Source: CAYVMD01 sp964452465
GTDB lineage: Bacteria; Armatimonadota; JACIXR01
Reading direction: 5' to 3'
NCBI GenBank assembly: GCA_964452465.1
Contig: CAYVMD010000010.1
Location: 1 to 56,336 of the forward strand
Length of the DNA: 56,336 nucleotides
The notes beneath the pieces were generated by a model. It made no database searches and was not told the DNA's origin. It saw only the letters and a list, made by a program, of their open reading frames with translations. The position numbers and the translations under genes are program-made. This document shows, one piece after another, positions 32,959-41,126 of this stretch; positions within the stretch are counted from its first letter, which is position 1; each line of letters begins with the position of its first letter.

Positions 32959-33747
32959 ATGATATCGGGTTTTCAAGCTATAGTATTAGGGATAATCCAA
33001 GGAGCTACGGAATTCCTTCCCATTTCTTCCTCCGCTCACCTCTTCATAGTTCCTTGGTTTTTTAGTTGGCAATACCAAAGTTTAGCCTTCGATGTGGCTC
33101 TGCATTTAGGAACATTAGTAGGGGTAGTTGCCTATCTTAGGGAGGATTGGAAGAAAATACTCAGGGGAACCCTAAAAGGGGGAAGAGAGAGGAAAACCTT
33201 TTGGTTTATAATTTTGGCTTGCCTGCCGGGGGCGCTTATGGGGGCTCTCTTGGAGGAGGAAGCGGAGAGAATTTTCCGAGCTCCCCTGCTCATTGCTATA
33301 ACCTCTTCCTCCTTCGCTATCGTTCTTTGGGCAACGGATTTCTGGGGGAAGCAAAGGAAAAACATAAATGAAATGACCCTCCTCGATGCGCTTTTAATCG
33401 GTGTGGCTCAAGCGATAGCGATAATACCCGGCGTATCCCGCTCAGGGGCGACGATGAGCATGGGATTGGCTCTTGGGTTGAAAAAGGAAGCCACCGCTCG
33501 GTTTTCCTTCCTCCTTTCCACCCCTATAATATTGGGGGCGGTGCTTTGGGAAGGTAGAAAGATCCTTCATATCGCTTCTTCAGAACTACTCCCTTTCGTG
33601 GGGGGGATCTTTACCTCTGCTCTTTCAGGCTACTTAGCGGTATGGTTCCTTTTGAAATATTTGAAGAAAGGCAATTTTCTCCCCTTCGTTTGGTATAGGC
33701 TTCTATTTGCTTTGCTTATAGTAACAGTTATAATCATAAGATTATAA
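32959..33747 (+). CDS. uppP: undecaprenyl-diphosphatase UppP/BacA
   Basis: A 262-residue multi-helix membrane protein with the two BacA signatures: GIIQGATEFLPISSSAH near the N-terminus and PGVSRSGATMSMGLALGL in the middle. It recycles undecaprenyl pyrophosphate for peptidoglycan and surface-glycan synthesis and can confer bacitracin tolerance. The ATG immediately follows the purA stop codon. Confidence 0.93.
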   Translation: MISGFQAIVLGIIQGATEFLPISSSAHLFIVPWFFSWQYQSLAFDVALHLGTLVGVVAYLREDWKKILRGTLKGGRERKTFWFIILACLPGALMGALLEEEAERIFRAPLLIAITSSSFAIVLWATDFWGKQRKNINEMTLLDALLIGVAQAIAIIPGVSRSGATMSMGLALGLKKEATARFSFLLSTPIILGAVLWEGRKILHIASSELLPFVGGIFTSALSGYLAVWFLLKYLKKGNFLPFVWYRLLFALLIVTVIIIRL

Positions 33748-33751
33748 GGCT

Positions 33752-35254
33752 ATGGAGAAAACTTCGGAGCAAAGGACATCTCTAAGAAGAGCAGTAGGCA
33801 TTTGGGGTTCCTATACTTGGGGCTATGCCTGCGTAGGTGCGGATGTTTACATGGCATTGGGGATAGTGATCGCTGCTGCTATGGGAGCAGCCCCTTTTGC
33901 CTTCCTCTTTGCGGGTATTCTTTTCCTTTTCATAAGTTTCATTTATACAGAATTAGCTTCTGCTTATCCTGTAGCGGGTGGGGGACACTATTATGCTCTG
34001 CGAGGTTTAGGTGACTTTTGGGGGTTTGTTGCTGGCTGGGCGCTTCTCTTAGATTTTACCATCGATGTTTCCCTCTTCGTTTACTCCGCGGTTTATTATT
34101 TCGACTATTTCTTCCCTACCCTCCAGCAGAGCAAATGGATACCTTTTTGGCAAGCTCTTTTCCTTACCTTGCTACTCATAGTCTTAAATATAAAGGGAAT
34201 CAGGGAATCATCCCGCCTAAATGAGGTCCTCTCAGCTATAGACATGATCAACGAAAGCATAATCATAATCTTGGGGTTCGTCTTTGCCTTCAAGCCAGAT
34301 CTATTTCTCTACCAAATCACCCATCATTTTCCCCCAATGGATAAGTTCCTCTACGGGATGTCATTGGCGATCGTGGCTTATGTGGGCATAGAAACGATCT
34401 CCCAAGCAGCAGAGGAAACGGTAAGACCCGCCTCTATTATCCCTCGCACCTCCATAACCCTTGCCTTCTCCATCCTTATCTATGCCCTTGCTTTTTCCGT
34501 TTTGGGAGTTGGTAGTGTGGGATGGAAACCTTTGGCTGACCATATGAAGGATCCGATCGCCTACCTCGCTCGCTTCCTCCCCATTATAGGACCAGTAGCA
34601 GGGCCATTCACCGCCATCCTTGCCTTTACCCTTCTTTATGCCTCCGCTAACACCGGTGTCATGGGCTACTCCCGCCTTACTCACTCCATGTCTAATCTTA
34701 GGATTTTGCCGGAGTGGTTCGGAGCAGTGCATCCTCGTTACCGCACCCCTTATCGCACCATCCTTGTTTTCTCGGGGGCGGTTATAATCCAATTGCTTGT
34801 AGCAACACTTAGCCCCAATGCATTGGAGACCCTCGCAGATATGTACGCCTTTGGTGCTTTAACTACCTATGTCTTGGTTATAATATCTCATCTCCGCCTT
34901 CGACTCACCGATCCCTATACGCCAAGACCATTTAAGCTCTGGGGCAACATCAAAATACGGCGAAACGGCGAAACTGTAGAGCTTCCTCTTCTCGGGCTAC
35001 TCGCCCTTCTGGGTGCTATCTTCTTCTTTGGGGTTGTTATTTGGACACACCATTGGGCAAGGCTTTTAGGGTCAACATGGATAATCGCCGGGCTTGTCCT
35101 TTACTTCACATATAGAAAAAAGAATAATTTTCCCTTGCTCGGTAGCCTGGAGAGGGATTGGGTGGACGATCAAATCAGGGTTCTAAAGGAAGCAGGGGAG
35201 ATCGAGTATCTGGAAGAATACATAAAGGCGTTGGAGCAAAGGAGAAGCACATGA
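33752..35254 (+). CDS. APC-family amino acid/polyamine permease
   Basis: A 500-residue transporter with about twelve membrane helices. The first helix region (GSYTWGYACVGADVYMALG) and TELASAYPVAGGGHYYALRG are typical of the APC superfamily, as is AYVGIETISQAAEETVRP in the middle. A soluble C-terminal tail (about 455-500, EYLEEYIKALEQ) is helical. The two following genes overlap or abut it and encode a small membrane protein and a membrane-tethered USP domain, suggesting an accessory regulatory set. The substrate is unknown. Confidence 0.88.
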   Translation: MEKTSEQRTSLRRAVGIWGSYTWGYACVGADVYMALGIVIAAAMGAAPFAFLFAGILFLFISFIYTELASAYPVAGGGHYYALRGLGDFWGFVAGWALLLDFTIDVSLFVYSAVYYFDYFFPTLQQSKWIPFWQALFLTLLLIVLNIKGIRESSRLNEVLSAIDMINESIIIILGFVFAFKPDLFLYQITHHFPPMDKFLYGMSLAIVAYVGIETISQAAEETVRPASIIPRTSITLAFSILIYALAFSVLGVGSVGWKPLADHMKDPIAYLARFLPIIGPVAGPFTAILAFTLLYASANTGVMGYSRLTHSMSNLRILPEWFGAVHPRYRTPYRTILVFSGAVIIQLLVATLSPNALETLADMYAFGALTTYVLVIISHLRLRLTDPYTPRPFKLWGNIKIRRNGETVELPLLGLLALLGAIFFFGVVIWTHHWARLLGSTWIIAGLVLYFTYRKKNNFPLLGSLERDWVDDQIRVLKEAGEIEYLEEYIKALEQRRST

Positions 35255-35448
35255 AGTTAGGATCCCTCATCCTCTGGACACGGCTTGCTATGCACATTCT
35301 CTTGATCTTTCTGGGAGGGGTAATAATCATGCAAGGAATTGAACGGAAAGCCTACCCTCTCTATATTGCATTAGGTATCTTCATATGCCTTTACGGCATA
35401 TTTAGATTGAGAGAAAGTTTGTCTCTTATACGCAAGGGGAAAAGATAA
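35251..35448 (+). CDS. small two-helix membrane protein
   Basis: A 65-residue protein of no recognised family with two hydrophobic helices (about residues 5-25 and 32-50; LAMHILLIFLGGVIIMQG and LYIALGIFICLYGIF) and a basic C-terminus. ATG 35251 overlaps the permease stop (ATGA) and is preceded by AAAGGAG. It lies between the APC permease and the USP-domain protein and could be an accessory subunit of either. Confidence 0.7.
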   Translation: MKLGSLILWTRLAMHILLIFLGGVIIMQGIERKAYPLYIALGIFICLYGIFRLRESLSLIRKGKR

Positions 35449-35450
35449 AG

Positions 35451-36008
35451 ATGGAGATTAGCCCCATAGGAACTCTAATAGCCTTGGGTTTTGTCCTCTC
35501 CGTGGGAGGGTTGTTATGGTGGATGCTTCATCCGCCAATATATGTCAGGACAGCCATAGAGACAATAATCAAGGAAAAGGAAATGCAAGGTTGCGTTATC
35601 GTCCCTGTGACCGGAACACCTTACTCGGAAAGGTTGTTAGAGTTAGCGGTTCATTTTGCCAAACATTTAGAAATTCCCTTACGCTTCGTCTATGTGATGG
35701 AGATACCCCTCCTCCTTCCCCCTGATGCAGAAGTTCCAGGAGAGAGAGAAAAAGGAGAGAAGGTGCTCTTACACGCACAGGTAGTTGCGGAAAAAGCAGG
35801 GGTAGTAGCCAGAGGGAAGATAGTGAAGGCGAGGTCGGCTGGAGCAGGCATTGTGCAAGCAGCAGTGGAAGACCGAGCACGATTGATCCTACTACTTTTG
35901 TCCGAGCGTCCCCAGATAGAAGGTCCTTTGGGGAGAAGCGTTCGGCATATATTGAGGCACGCTCCCTGTGATGTTTTGCTTCTAAAACCATCAAATATAA
36001 ATGTTTGA
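35451..36008 (+). CDS. membrane-anchored universal stress protein domain
   Basis: A 185-residue protein: N-terminal membrane helix (about 8-26, LIALGFVLSVGGLLWWML), then a Usp domain (about 46-182) with CVIVPVTGTPYSERLLELA and the C-terminal GPLGRSVRHILRHAPCDVLLL, corresponding to the ATP-binding G-x2-G-x9 element. USP domains attached to or encoded with APC permeases are thought to sense nucleotide. It starts two bases after the small membrane gene; its stop overlaps the tRNA-Val promoter. Confidence 0.82.
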   Translation: MEISPIGTLIALGFVLSVGGLLWWMLHPPIYVRTAIETIIKEKEMQGCVIVPVTGTPYSERLLELAVHFAKHLEIPLRFVYVMEIPLLLPPDAEVPGEREKGEKVLLHAQVVAEKAGVVARGKIVKARSAGAGIVQAAVEDRARLILLLLSERPQIEGPLGRSVRHILRHAPCDVLLLKPSNINV

Positions 36009-36033
36009 CTTTTTCCCTCTTGGGAATTATAAT
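36005..36033 (+). promoter_or_regulatory. promoter for tRNA-Val
   Basis: TTGACT (36005-36010), a 17-base spacer and TATAAT (36028-36033). Expected start about 36040, seven bases before the mature tRNA. The -35 overlaps the final codons of the USP gene. Confidence 0.75.
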
Positions 36034-36046
36034 TTTTATCACCAGT

Positions 36047-36121
36047 GGGCGGTTAGTTCAGCGGGAGAACGTCTCGTTGACGACGAGAAGGTGGTTGGTT
36101 CGACTCCAACACCGCCCACCA
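36047..36121 (+). tRNA. tRNA-Val, anticodon GAC
   Basis: A complete 75-base tRNA: acceptor GGGCGGT/ACCGCCC, D arm GTTC-AGCGGGA-GAAC, anticodon stem TCTCG/CGAGA with loop TTGACGA (anticodon GAC), T arm GTTGG-TTCGACT-CCAAC, discriminator A and encoded CCA. The next start codon, ATG 36127, is only five bases beyond the CCA. Confidence 0.96.
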
Positions 36122-36126
36122 TTTTT

Positions 36127-37155
36127 ATGACTTCAAAAGAAAGAATCCTTAAAGCCATAAAGAAAGAAAAGACCGATAGGCTCCCAGTATCCCCGTGGGG
36201 ATTGGGGAGGGTAGATCCCGGTAGTGATATCGCGAGGGAACTAATAATGAAGACAGATATCCTAATGGAAGCTCCCTCCGGATGTGATCCCTTCTGGGGA
36301 GAGGAGGCTAATAACATAGAAGAAATCGAGGAAGGACGCTACAGCCTACGCACAAAAGTGGGGGAATTCCAATGGAAGATAACCAGGACGGAAAAGACCC
36401 AAGGGATGACGGAGTATCCCTTTAAGTCCCCTGAAGATGCGGAACGTTTTCTCTCCCTACCCTACAAAAAACCCTCCCCCTCTTCGCAATATTTTCACCT
36501 CCTGAGGGATTGGTTGAGGGAAGAAGGTTTAGTGCTCGTGGGCATACCCAATGGTGTATGCCTTCCAGCCAGTTTCTTCTCGCCCGAGGATTTCTGCCTC
36601 ATGTGGGCGCTTTACCCCTCCTTGATAGAAAGATTGACCGAGGTGGGAACGGAGAGAATATTAGAGATGGTAAAGGAATTATGCAAACAGGGCGTGGATG
36701 CCTTCCGCATAATCGGAGGAGAGTATGTGACCCAACAGTTGGGTCCCCAAGGGGTCGAAAAACTGCTCAAGCCCTATGACACCTATTTGATAGAAACGAT
36801 CCATCGTTATGGAGGCATCGCCTATTATCACAATCATGGGAAAGTAAATAGATTCTTAGAGGACTTAGCTGGGTTGGGCATAGACGCTCTCGATCCCTTA
36901 GAGGCTCCTCCGTGGGGAGATGTGGATTTAAAAGAAGCGCAAAGGAGGATCGGAGATAAGGTTTGTCTAGTGGGGAACTTGGACGATATGGAAATATTGG
37001 ATAGAATGGAGACCAAAGATGTGATAGAATTGGCGAAGGAGAGAATAAAGGGATTAGAGCCAAGAGGTTTCATATTGGGAGGCACCGCCTCCGGTATTTT
37101 TGGAGAGAAGGCAGCGAGAAATTTTATAGCCTTGGCGGAGATGATGAAACAATGA
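36127..37155 (+). CDS. URO-D superfamily (MtaA-like) methyltransferase
   Basis: A 342-residue TIM-barrel protein opening MTSKERILKAIKKEKTDRLPV, the usual start of URO-D-family proteins. YHNHGKVNRFLEDLAGLGIDALDPLEAPPWGD (read in parts) gives the histidine and the C-terminal site, and CLVGNLDDMEIL and FILGGTASGI follow. Members of this branch are cobamide-dependent methyltransferases rather than haem enzymes. No ribosome-binding site exists because the tRNA-Val ends five bases upstream; processing would leave a nearly leaderless message. Overlaps thrS by four bases. Confidence 0.82.
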   Translation: MTSKERILKAIKKEKTDRLPVSPWGLGRVDPGSDIARELIMKTDILMEAPSGCDPFWGEEANNIEEIEEGRYSLRTKVGEFQWKITRTEKTQGMTEYPFKSPEDAERFLSLPYKKPSPSSQYFHLLRDWLREEGLVLVGIPNGVCLPASFFSPEDFCLMWALYPSLIERLTEVGTERILEMVKELCKQGVDAFRIIGGEYVTQQLGPQGVEKLLKPYDTYLIETIHRYGGIAYYHNHGKVNRFLEDLAGLGIDALDPLEAPPWGDVDLKEAQRRIGDKVCLVGNLDDMEILDRMETKDVIELAKERIKGLEPRGFILGGTASGIFGEKAARNFIALAEMMKQ

Positions 37156-38942
37156 AGTTCCCTGTACACCTTCCCGATGGCTCTATAAGAGAATATTCCT
37201 TTGAGGAAGAGGAAGGAAGAAACATATATCGTCACTCCACCGCTCATCTACTTGCCCATGCGGTCAAGGAGTTATTCCCTTTGGCGAAGTTGGCGATCGG
37301 GCCTGCTACGGAAGACGGTTTCTTCTATGATTTTCTGGTAGAGGAACCCTTCACAACAGAAGATTTGGCAAGGATAGAAGAGAGGATGCGGGAAATAACC
37401 GAGAGAGCCCTCCCCATAGAAAGGATAGAGATGCCCCGGGAGGAAGCTGTGAAGCTATTTCGAGAGAGGGGCGAGGATTTAAAAGTGGAGTTGCTGGAGG
37501 ACATAAGAGAGGAGAAGGTAAGCCTTTATAAGCAGGGGGATTTTGTAGACCTTTGTAGGGGGCCCCATTTGGCGAATACCTCTTATATCAATCCCAAAGG
37601 TTTTAAAATATTGGGCGTCTCCTCGGCTTATTGGAAGGGCGAGGAAGAAAACCCCTCCCTTCAAAGGATCAGGGGAACCGCTTTCCCCACAGAAGAAGAG
37701 TTGCAGAAATACTTAGAGTTCCTGGAGGAAGCTGAGAAGAGGGATCATAGGACGCTGGGAAGGGATTTGGAGCTCTTCTCTATAGAGGAAGAAGCGGGAG
37801 CAGGGCTGGTTTTTTGGCATCCCCAAGGTGCTCTTATAAGAAAGATAATTGAGGATTTTTGGCGCGAAGAGCACCTGAAAAGGGGTTATCAGCTGCTTTA
37901 TACCCCCCATATAGCGAGGGCGGATCTCTGGCGCATTTCCGGACATTTAGATATGTATGTGGAAAACATGTACCCGCCCATGAAGATAGGCAATACAGAA
38001 TATATATTAAAGCCAATGAATTGTCCCCTTCATATCCTAGTCTATAAAAGCAAACAACATAGTTATAGGGAACTTCCTATAAAGTATGCCGAATTGGGGA
38101 CGGTTTATCGCTACGAGCGCTCAGGAGTCCTGCATGGACTCTTGAGAGTAAGAGGCTTCACCCAAGATGATGCGCATATATTCTGCACCCCCGAAACCCT
38201 AAAGCAGGAAATAAAAGAGGTATTGGAACTTTCCCATTTTATGTTGCAAAGATTTGGTTTCCTGGAGTATGTGCATAAATTGAGCACTCGTCCGGAGAAA
38301 TTCGCGGGAACCCCGGAGCAATGGGATATGGCGGAAGGAATCTTAAAGGAGATTTTGGAGGAAAAGGATATCCCTTATATAGTGGACGAAGGGGGAGGGG
38401 TGTTTTACGGTCCCAAGATAGATATTAGTTTGCGCGACTGCTTGGGTAGATTATGGCAAGGACCGACAATCCAGGTGGATTTCAACCTTCCCCAACGCTT
38501 TGGAGTATCCTATATCGGACCCGATGGCAAGGAACATACGGTAGTGATGATCCATAGGGCGGTCCTGGGCAGTTTGGAAAGATTCATGGGCACTTTGATA
38601 GAGCACCACGGCGGAGCTTTCCCCCTATGGCTTTCCCCCATTCAAGTAGAGATACTTCCCGTAGCAGAAAGACACATTTCCTATGCGCAACAAGTAGCGG
38701 AGAAGTTAAAGGAATCTCGATTCAGGGTAGAAGTGAACTCCCGCAATGAGACCCTCAATTATAGGATCAGGGAGGCTCAATTAAGGAAGATCCCTTACAT
38801 ATTAGTATTAGGAGATAGGGAAGTAGCAGCCGGCACCGTTACACCTCGCACGAGAGGAAATATCGTATTACCTTCCATGGGGATAGAAGAATTCATTACT
38901 CGGTTGACAAAAGAATGCCATCTTGATAATATTTTACCATAA
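37152..38942 (+). CDS. thrS: threonyl-tRNA synthetase with truncated TGS region
   Basis: A 596-residue class II synthetase. The editing domain retains RHSTAHLLAHAV and DLCRGPHL; the catalytic core has the Zn ligands in MNCPLHIL, DDAHIF and MIHRAVLGS, and the C-terminal anticodon domain is intact. The N-terminus keeps only the first TGS strand pair (VHLPDGSIREYSF) and then joins the editing domain, so about 45 residues of TGS are absent compared with the E. coli enzyme. It is coupled to the upstream methyltransferase gene by an ATGA overlap. Confidence 0.95.
   Translation: MKFPVHLPDGSIREYSFEEEEGRNIYRHSTAHLLAHAVKELFPLAKLAIGPATEDGFFYDFLVEEPFTTEDLARIEERMREITERALPIERIEMPREEAVKLFRERGEDLKVELLEDIREEKVSLYKQGDFVDLCRGPHLANTSYINPKGFKILGVSSAYWKGEEENPSLQRIRGTAFPTEEELQKYLEFLEEAEKRDHRTLGRDLELFSIEEEAGAGLVFWHPQGALIRKIIEDFWREEHLKRGYQLLYTPHIARADLWRISGHLDMYVENMYPPMKIGNTEYILKPMNCPLHILVYKSKQHSYRELPIKYAELGTVYRYERSGVLHGLLRVRGFTQDDAHIFCTPETLKQEIKEVLELSHFMLQRFGFLEYVHKLSTRPEKFAGTPEQWDMAEGILKEILEEKDIPYIVDEGGGVFYGPKIDISLRDCLGRLWQGPTIQVDFNLPQRFGVSYIGPDGKEHTVVMIHRAVLGSLERFMGTLIEHHGGAFPLWLSPIQVEILPVAERHISYAQQVAEKLKESRFRVEVNSRNETLNYRIREAQLRKIPYILVLGDREVAAGTVTPRTRGNIVLPSMGIEEFITRLTKECHLDNILP
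38904..38932 (+). promoter_or_regulatory. promoter for infC-rpmI-rplT, inside the 3' end of thrS
   Basis: TTGACA (38904-38909), a 17-base spacer and TAATAT (38927-38932) within the last codons of thrS. It would give a leader of about 39 bases before the infC start codon. Confidence 0.55.
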
Positions 38943-38977
38943 ACGAACTAAATATATGAAAGGAGGTCGATGCCCCC

Positions 38978-39496
38978 ATTACCACTATAAATCTTAGGGT
39001 AAACGAACAGATAAGGGTAAAAGAAGTGAGGTTGATAGATGAAAATGGACAACAGTTAGGTATTATGCCTATCTATAAAGCCCAAAAATTGGCAAGGGAA
39101 AAGGGATTGGATTTAGTAGAAGTGGCTCCTCAGGCTAACCCTCCTGTATGTCGCATAATGGATTATGCGAAGTATAAATATGAGCAGGAGAAAAAACAAA
39201 AAGAAAGCCACAAGAAACAAAAGATTCAAGAGGTGAAAGAGATTCGGTTTCGCCTCTTCATAGACAACCACGACTACCAGGTGAAGTTAAGAAAGATCAA
39301 AGAGTTCTTAGAGGAAAAGCATCGGGTGAGAATCGTGGTGTTCTTCAGAGGGCGAGAGCTGTCCTATACGGACAAGGGAAAGGAAATGCTGGAGAGGATA
39401 AGCCAGGACCTGGCAGACTATGCGGTGGTGGAAAGGGAACCAAAATTAGAAGGTAGGAGGTTAAGCATGTTAGTTATGCCGAAACAACGCAAATAA
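38978..39496 (+). CDS. infC: translation initiation factor IF-3, AUU start codon
   Basis: The conserved N-terminus (LRVNEQIRVKEVRLIDENG) continues in frame upstream of the first GTG (39026) to ATT at 38978, and no ATG, GTG or TTG start exists between the ribosome-binding site and that codon in this frame. The product is 172 residues, normal for IF-3, ending in SMLVMPKQRK. AUU starts let IF-3 repress its own synthesis in E. coli. AAAGGAGG at 38959-38966 lies 11 bases upstream. The ATG at 38970 is out of frame. Confidence 0.9.
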   Translation: MTTINLRVNEQIRVKEVRLIDENGQQLGIMPIYKAQKLAREKGLDLVEVAPQANPPVCRIMDYAKYKYEQEKKQKESHKKQKIQEVKEIRFRLFIDNHDYQVKLRKIKEFLEEKHRVRIVVFFRGRELSYTDKGKEMLERISQDLADYAVVEREPKLEGRRLSMLVMPKQRK

Positions 39497-39509
39497 GGAG
39501 GTTTTGAAA

Positions 39510-39707
39510 ATGCCGAAGATAAAAACCCGCAAATCTGCAGCCAAGAGGTTCAAACTCAACAAAAGAGGAAAACTTTTGAGAAGAAAAACCGGACTCAACC
39601 ACTTGATGAGGAAAAAACCTTCTGATAGGGTAAGGCGTCTTAAGCAGGAAGCGGAATTACATGGCTCCTACGAGAAGCGGATGCGCAGGCTCCTACCCTA
39701 TCTCTAA
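39510..39707 (+). CDS. rpmI: 50S ribosomal protein L35
   Basis: A 65-residue basic protein, MPKIKTRKSAAKRFKLN, with HLMRKKPSDRVRRLK, full length for L35. ATG 39510 is eight bases from AAGGAGG. It lies between infC and rplT as in most bacteria, where L20 represses the operon. Confidence 0.95.
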   Translation: MPKIKTRKSAAKRFKLNKRGKLLRRKTGLNHLMRKKPSDRVRRLKQEAELHGSYEKRMRRLLPYL

Positions 39708-39736
39708 TAACGCTAAAGGAGAAAGGAGGTTCCAAC

Positions 39737-40102
39737 ATGCCCCGCGTTAAGGGAGGAATAGTTAATAGAAGAAGGCATAAGAAGATCCTAAAGATGGCAG
39801 AGGGCTTCAAAAAGGCAAGGAGCAGACGCTTCATTCATGCAAATGAAGCGGTGCTTCACGCCCTCTACCATGCTTACCGCCATCGAAGGGAACGAAAGCG
39901 CGACTTCCGCCGATTGTGGATCGCCAGGATTAATGCTGCCTGTAGAGCGGAAGGGCTTACTTATTCCACCTTCATGAATGCCTTGAGCAAAGCGGGAATT
40001 GGCATCAACCGAAAGATGCTGGCGGACTTGGCAGTTTCCGATAGAGAGGCCTTTTCTACCCTAGTGGGAAAAGCGAAAGCCATTTTAGCCAGCGGTGGAT
40101 AG
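39737..40102 (+). CDS. rplT: 50S ribosomal protein L20
   Basis: A 121-residue protein of standard L20 sequence: MPRVKGGIVNRRRHKKILKM, GFKKARSRRFIHANEAVLHA and WIARINAACRAEGLTYSTFM. L20 is needed early in large-subunit assembly and is the usual autogenous repressor of this operon. Good AAAGGAGG site. Its stop overlaps the pheS GTG by eight bases. Confidence 0.96.
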   Translation: MPRVKGGIVNRRRHKKILKMAEGFKKARSRRFIHANEAVLHALYHAYRHRRERKRDFRRLWIARINAACRAEGLTYSTFMNALSKAGIGINRKMLADLAVSDREAFSTLVGKAKAILASGG

Positions 40103-41126
40103 AAGCCTAAGGGATTTAGAAAAGGAAATCCAGGAAATAGAAGGAAACTTCTTCTCCCTGCTTTCCTCCGCTAATAGCGAGGAGGAGATAGAAGGATTGC
40201 GCATAGCCTTTTTGGGAAGGAAAGGCAGGCTAACCTCCCTAATTAGGGAGATCGGACGAATACCTCCCGACCAGCGCCCGATCATCGGCAGGTTAGCCAA
40301 CATCACCAAGGAAAGAATATCCCAAGCATTGGAAGAAAGGAGATTATCCCTCAAGGAGCAAGCGGTTCGCCTTAAAGAGAAGATAGATGTAACGCTCCCC
40401 GGCATCAAGCCCCCATTGGGGAAAATGCACCCTCTCTCCCAAGTTATAGAGGAGATAAAGCAGATCTTCATAGGTTTAGGTTTCGAGGTAGTGGAGGGTC
40501 CCGAGTTGGAAACCGAGTATTACAACTTTATAGCCCTAAACATCCCCCCAGACCACCCAGTGCGAGACGAACACGACTCCTTTTACATTACTGATGAGAT
40601 TCTCCTGCGCACGGAAACCTCCGCGGTGCAAATAAGGATCATGAAGAGCAGGCGCCCTCCTATACGGATAATCGCTCCTGGCAGGGTCTTCCGAAGGGAT
40701 CAGGTGGATGCCACTCATTCCCATACCTTCCATCAAGTAGAGGGACTAATGGTGGATAAAGAGGTTACATTTTCCGATTTAAAGGGTGTTTTAACCCTGT
40801 TCTGCCAAAAGATGTTCGGGGAGAATGTGAAGATGAGGTTCCGTCCCGATTACTTTCCCTTCACCGAACCTTCTGCTGATGCCTCCATTTCCTGCATCAT
40901 ATGTGGAGGCAAGGGGTGCCGGGTATGCTCACACACAGGGTGGCTGGAGATCCTCGGCTGTGGCATGGTGCATCCCCAAGTGCTTCGCAATGTTGGGTAC
41001 GACCCCGAGGAGTGGCAGGGCTTTGCATTTGGTATGGGGGTGGAACGCATCGCGATGCTTAAATTCGGAATAGAAGACATTAGGCTGTTCCTCGAGAACG
41101 ACCTGCGCTTCCTTACACAATTCTAA
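40095..41126 (+). CDS. pheS: phenylalanyl-tRNA synthetase alpha subunit
   Basis: A 343-residue class II synthetase subunit: N-terminal coiled coil (about 1-90), MHPLSQVIEEIKQIF, motif 2 APGRVFRRDQVDATHSHTFHQVEG (read in parts), a CIICGGKGCRVC four-cysteine element, and motif 3 GFAFGMGVERIAMLKFGI. GTG 40095 lies inside rplT. It should pair with PheT, which is not downstream: the next gene, nagA, is convergent and overlaps the pheS stop. Confidence 0.94.
   Translation: MDRSLRDLEKEIQEIEGNFFSLLSSANSEEEIEGLRIAFLGRKGRLTSLIREIGRIPPDQRPIIGRLANITKERISQALEERRLSLKEQAVRLKEKIDVTLPGIKPPLGKMHPLSQVIEEIKQIFIGLGFEVVEGPELETEYYNFIALNIPPDHPVRDEHDSFYITDEILLRTETSAVQIRIMKSRRPPIRIIAPGRVFRRDQVDATHSHTFHQVEGLMVDKEVTFSDLKGVLTLFCQKMFGENVKMRFRPDYFPFTEPSADASISCIICGGKGCRVCSHTGWLEILGCGMVHPQVLRNVGYDPEEWQGFAFGMGVERIAMLKFGIEDIRLFLENDLRFLTQF

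Noticed and set aside
36001..37155. Protein reading through tRNA-Val
   Set aside because: The frame runs through the tRNA and its promoter; the protein family begins at ATG 36127.
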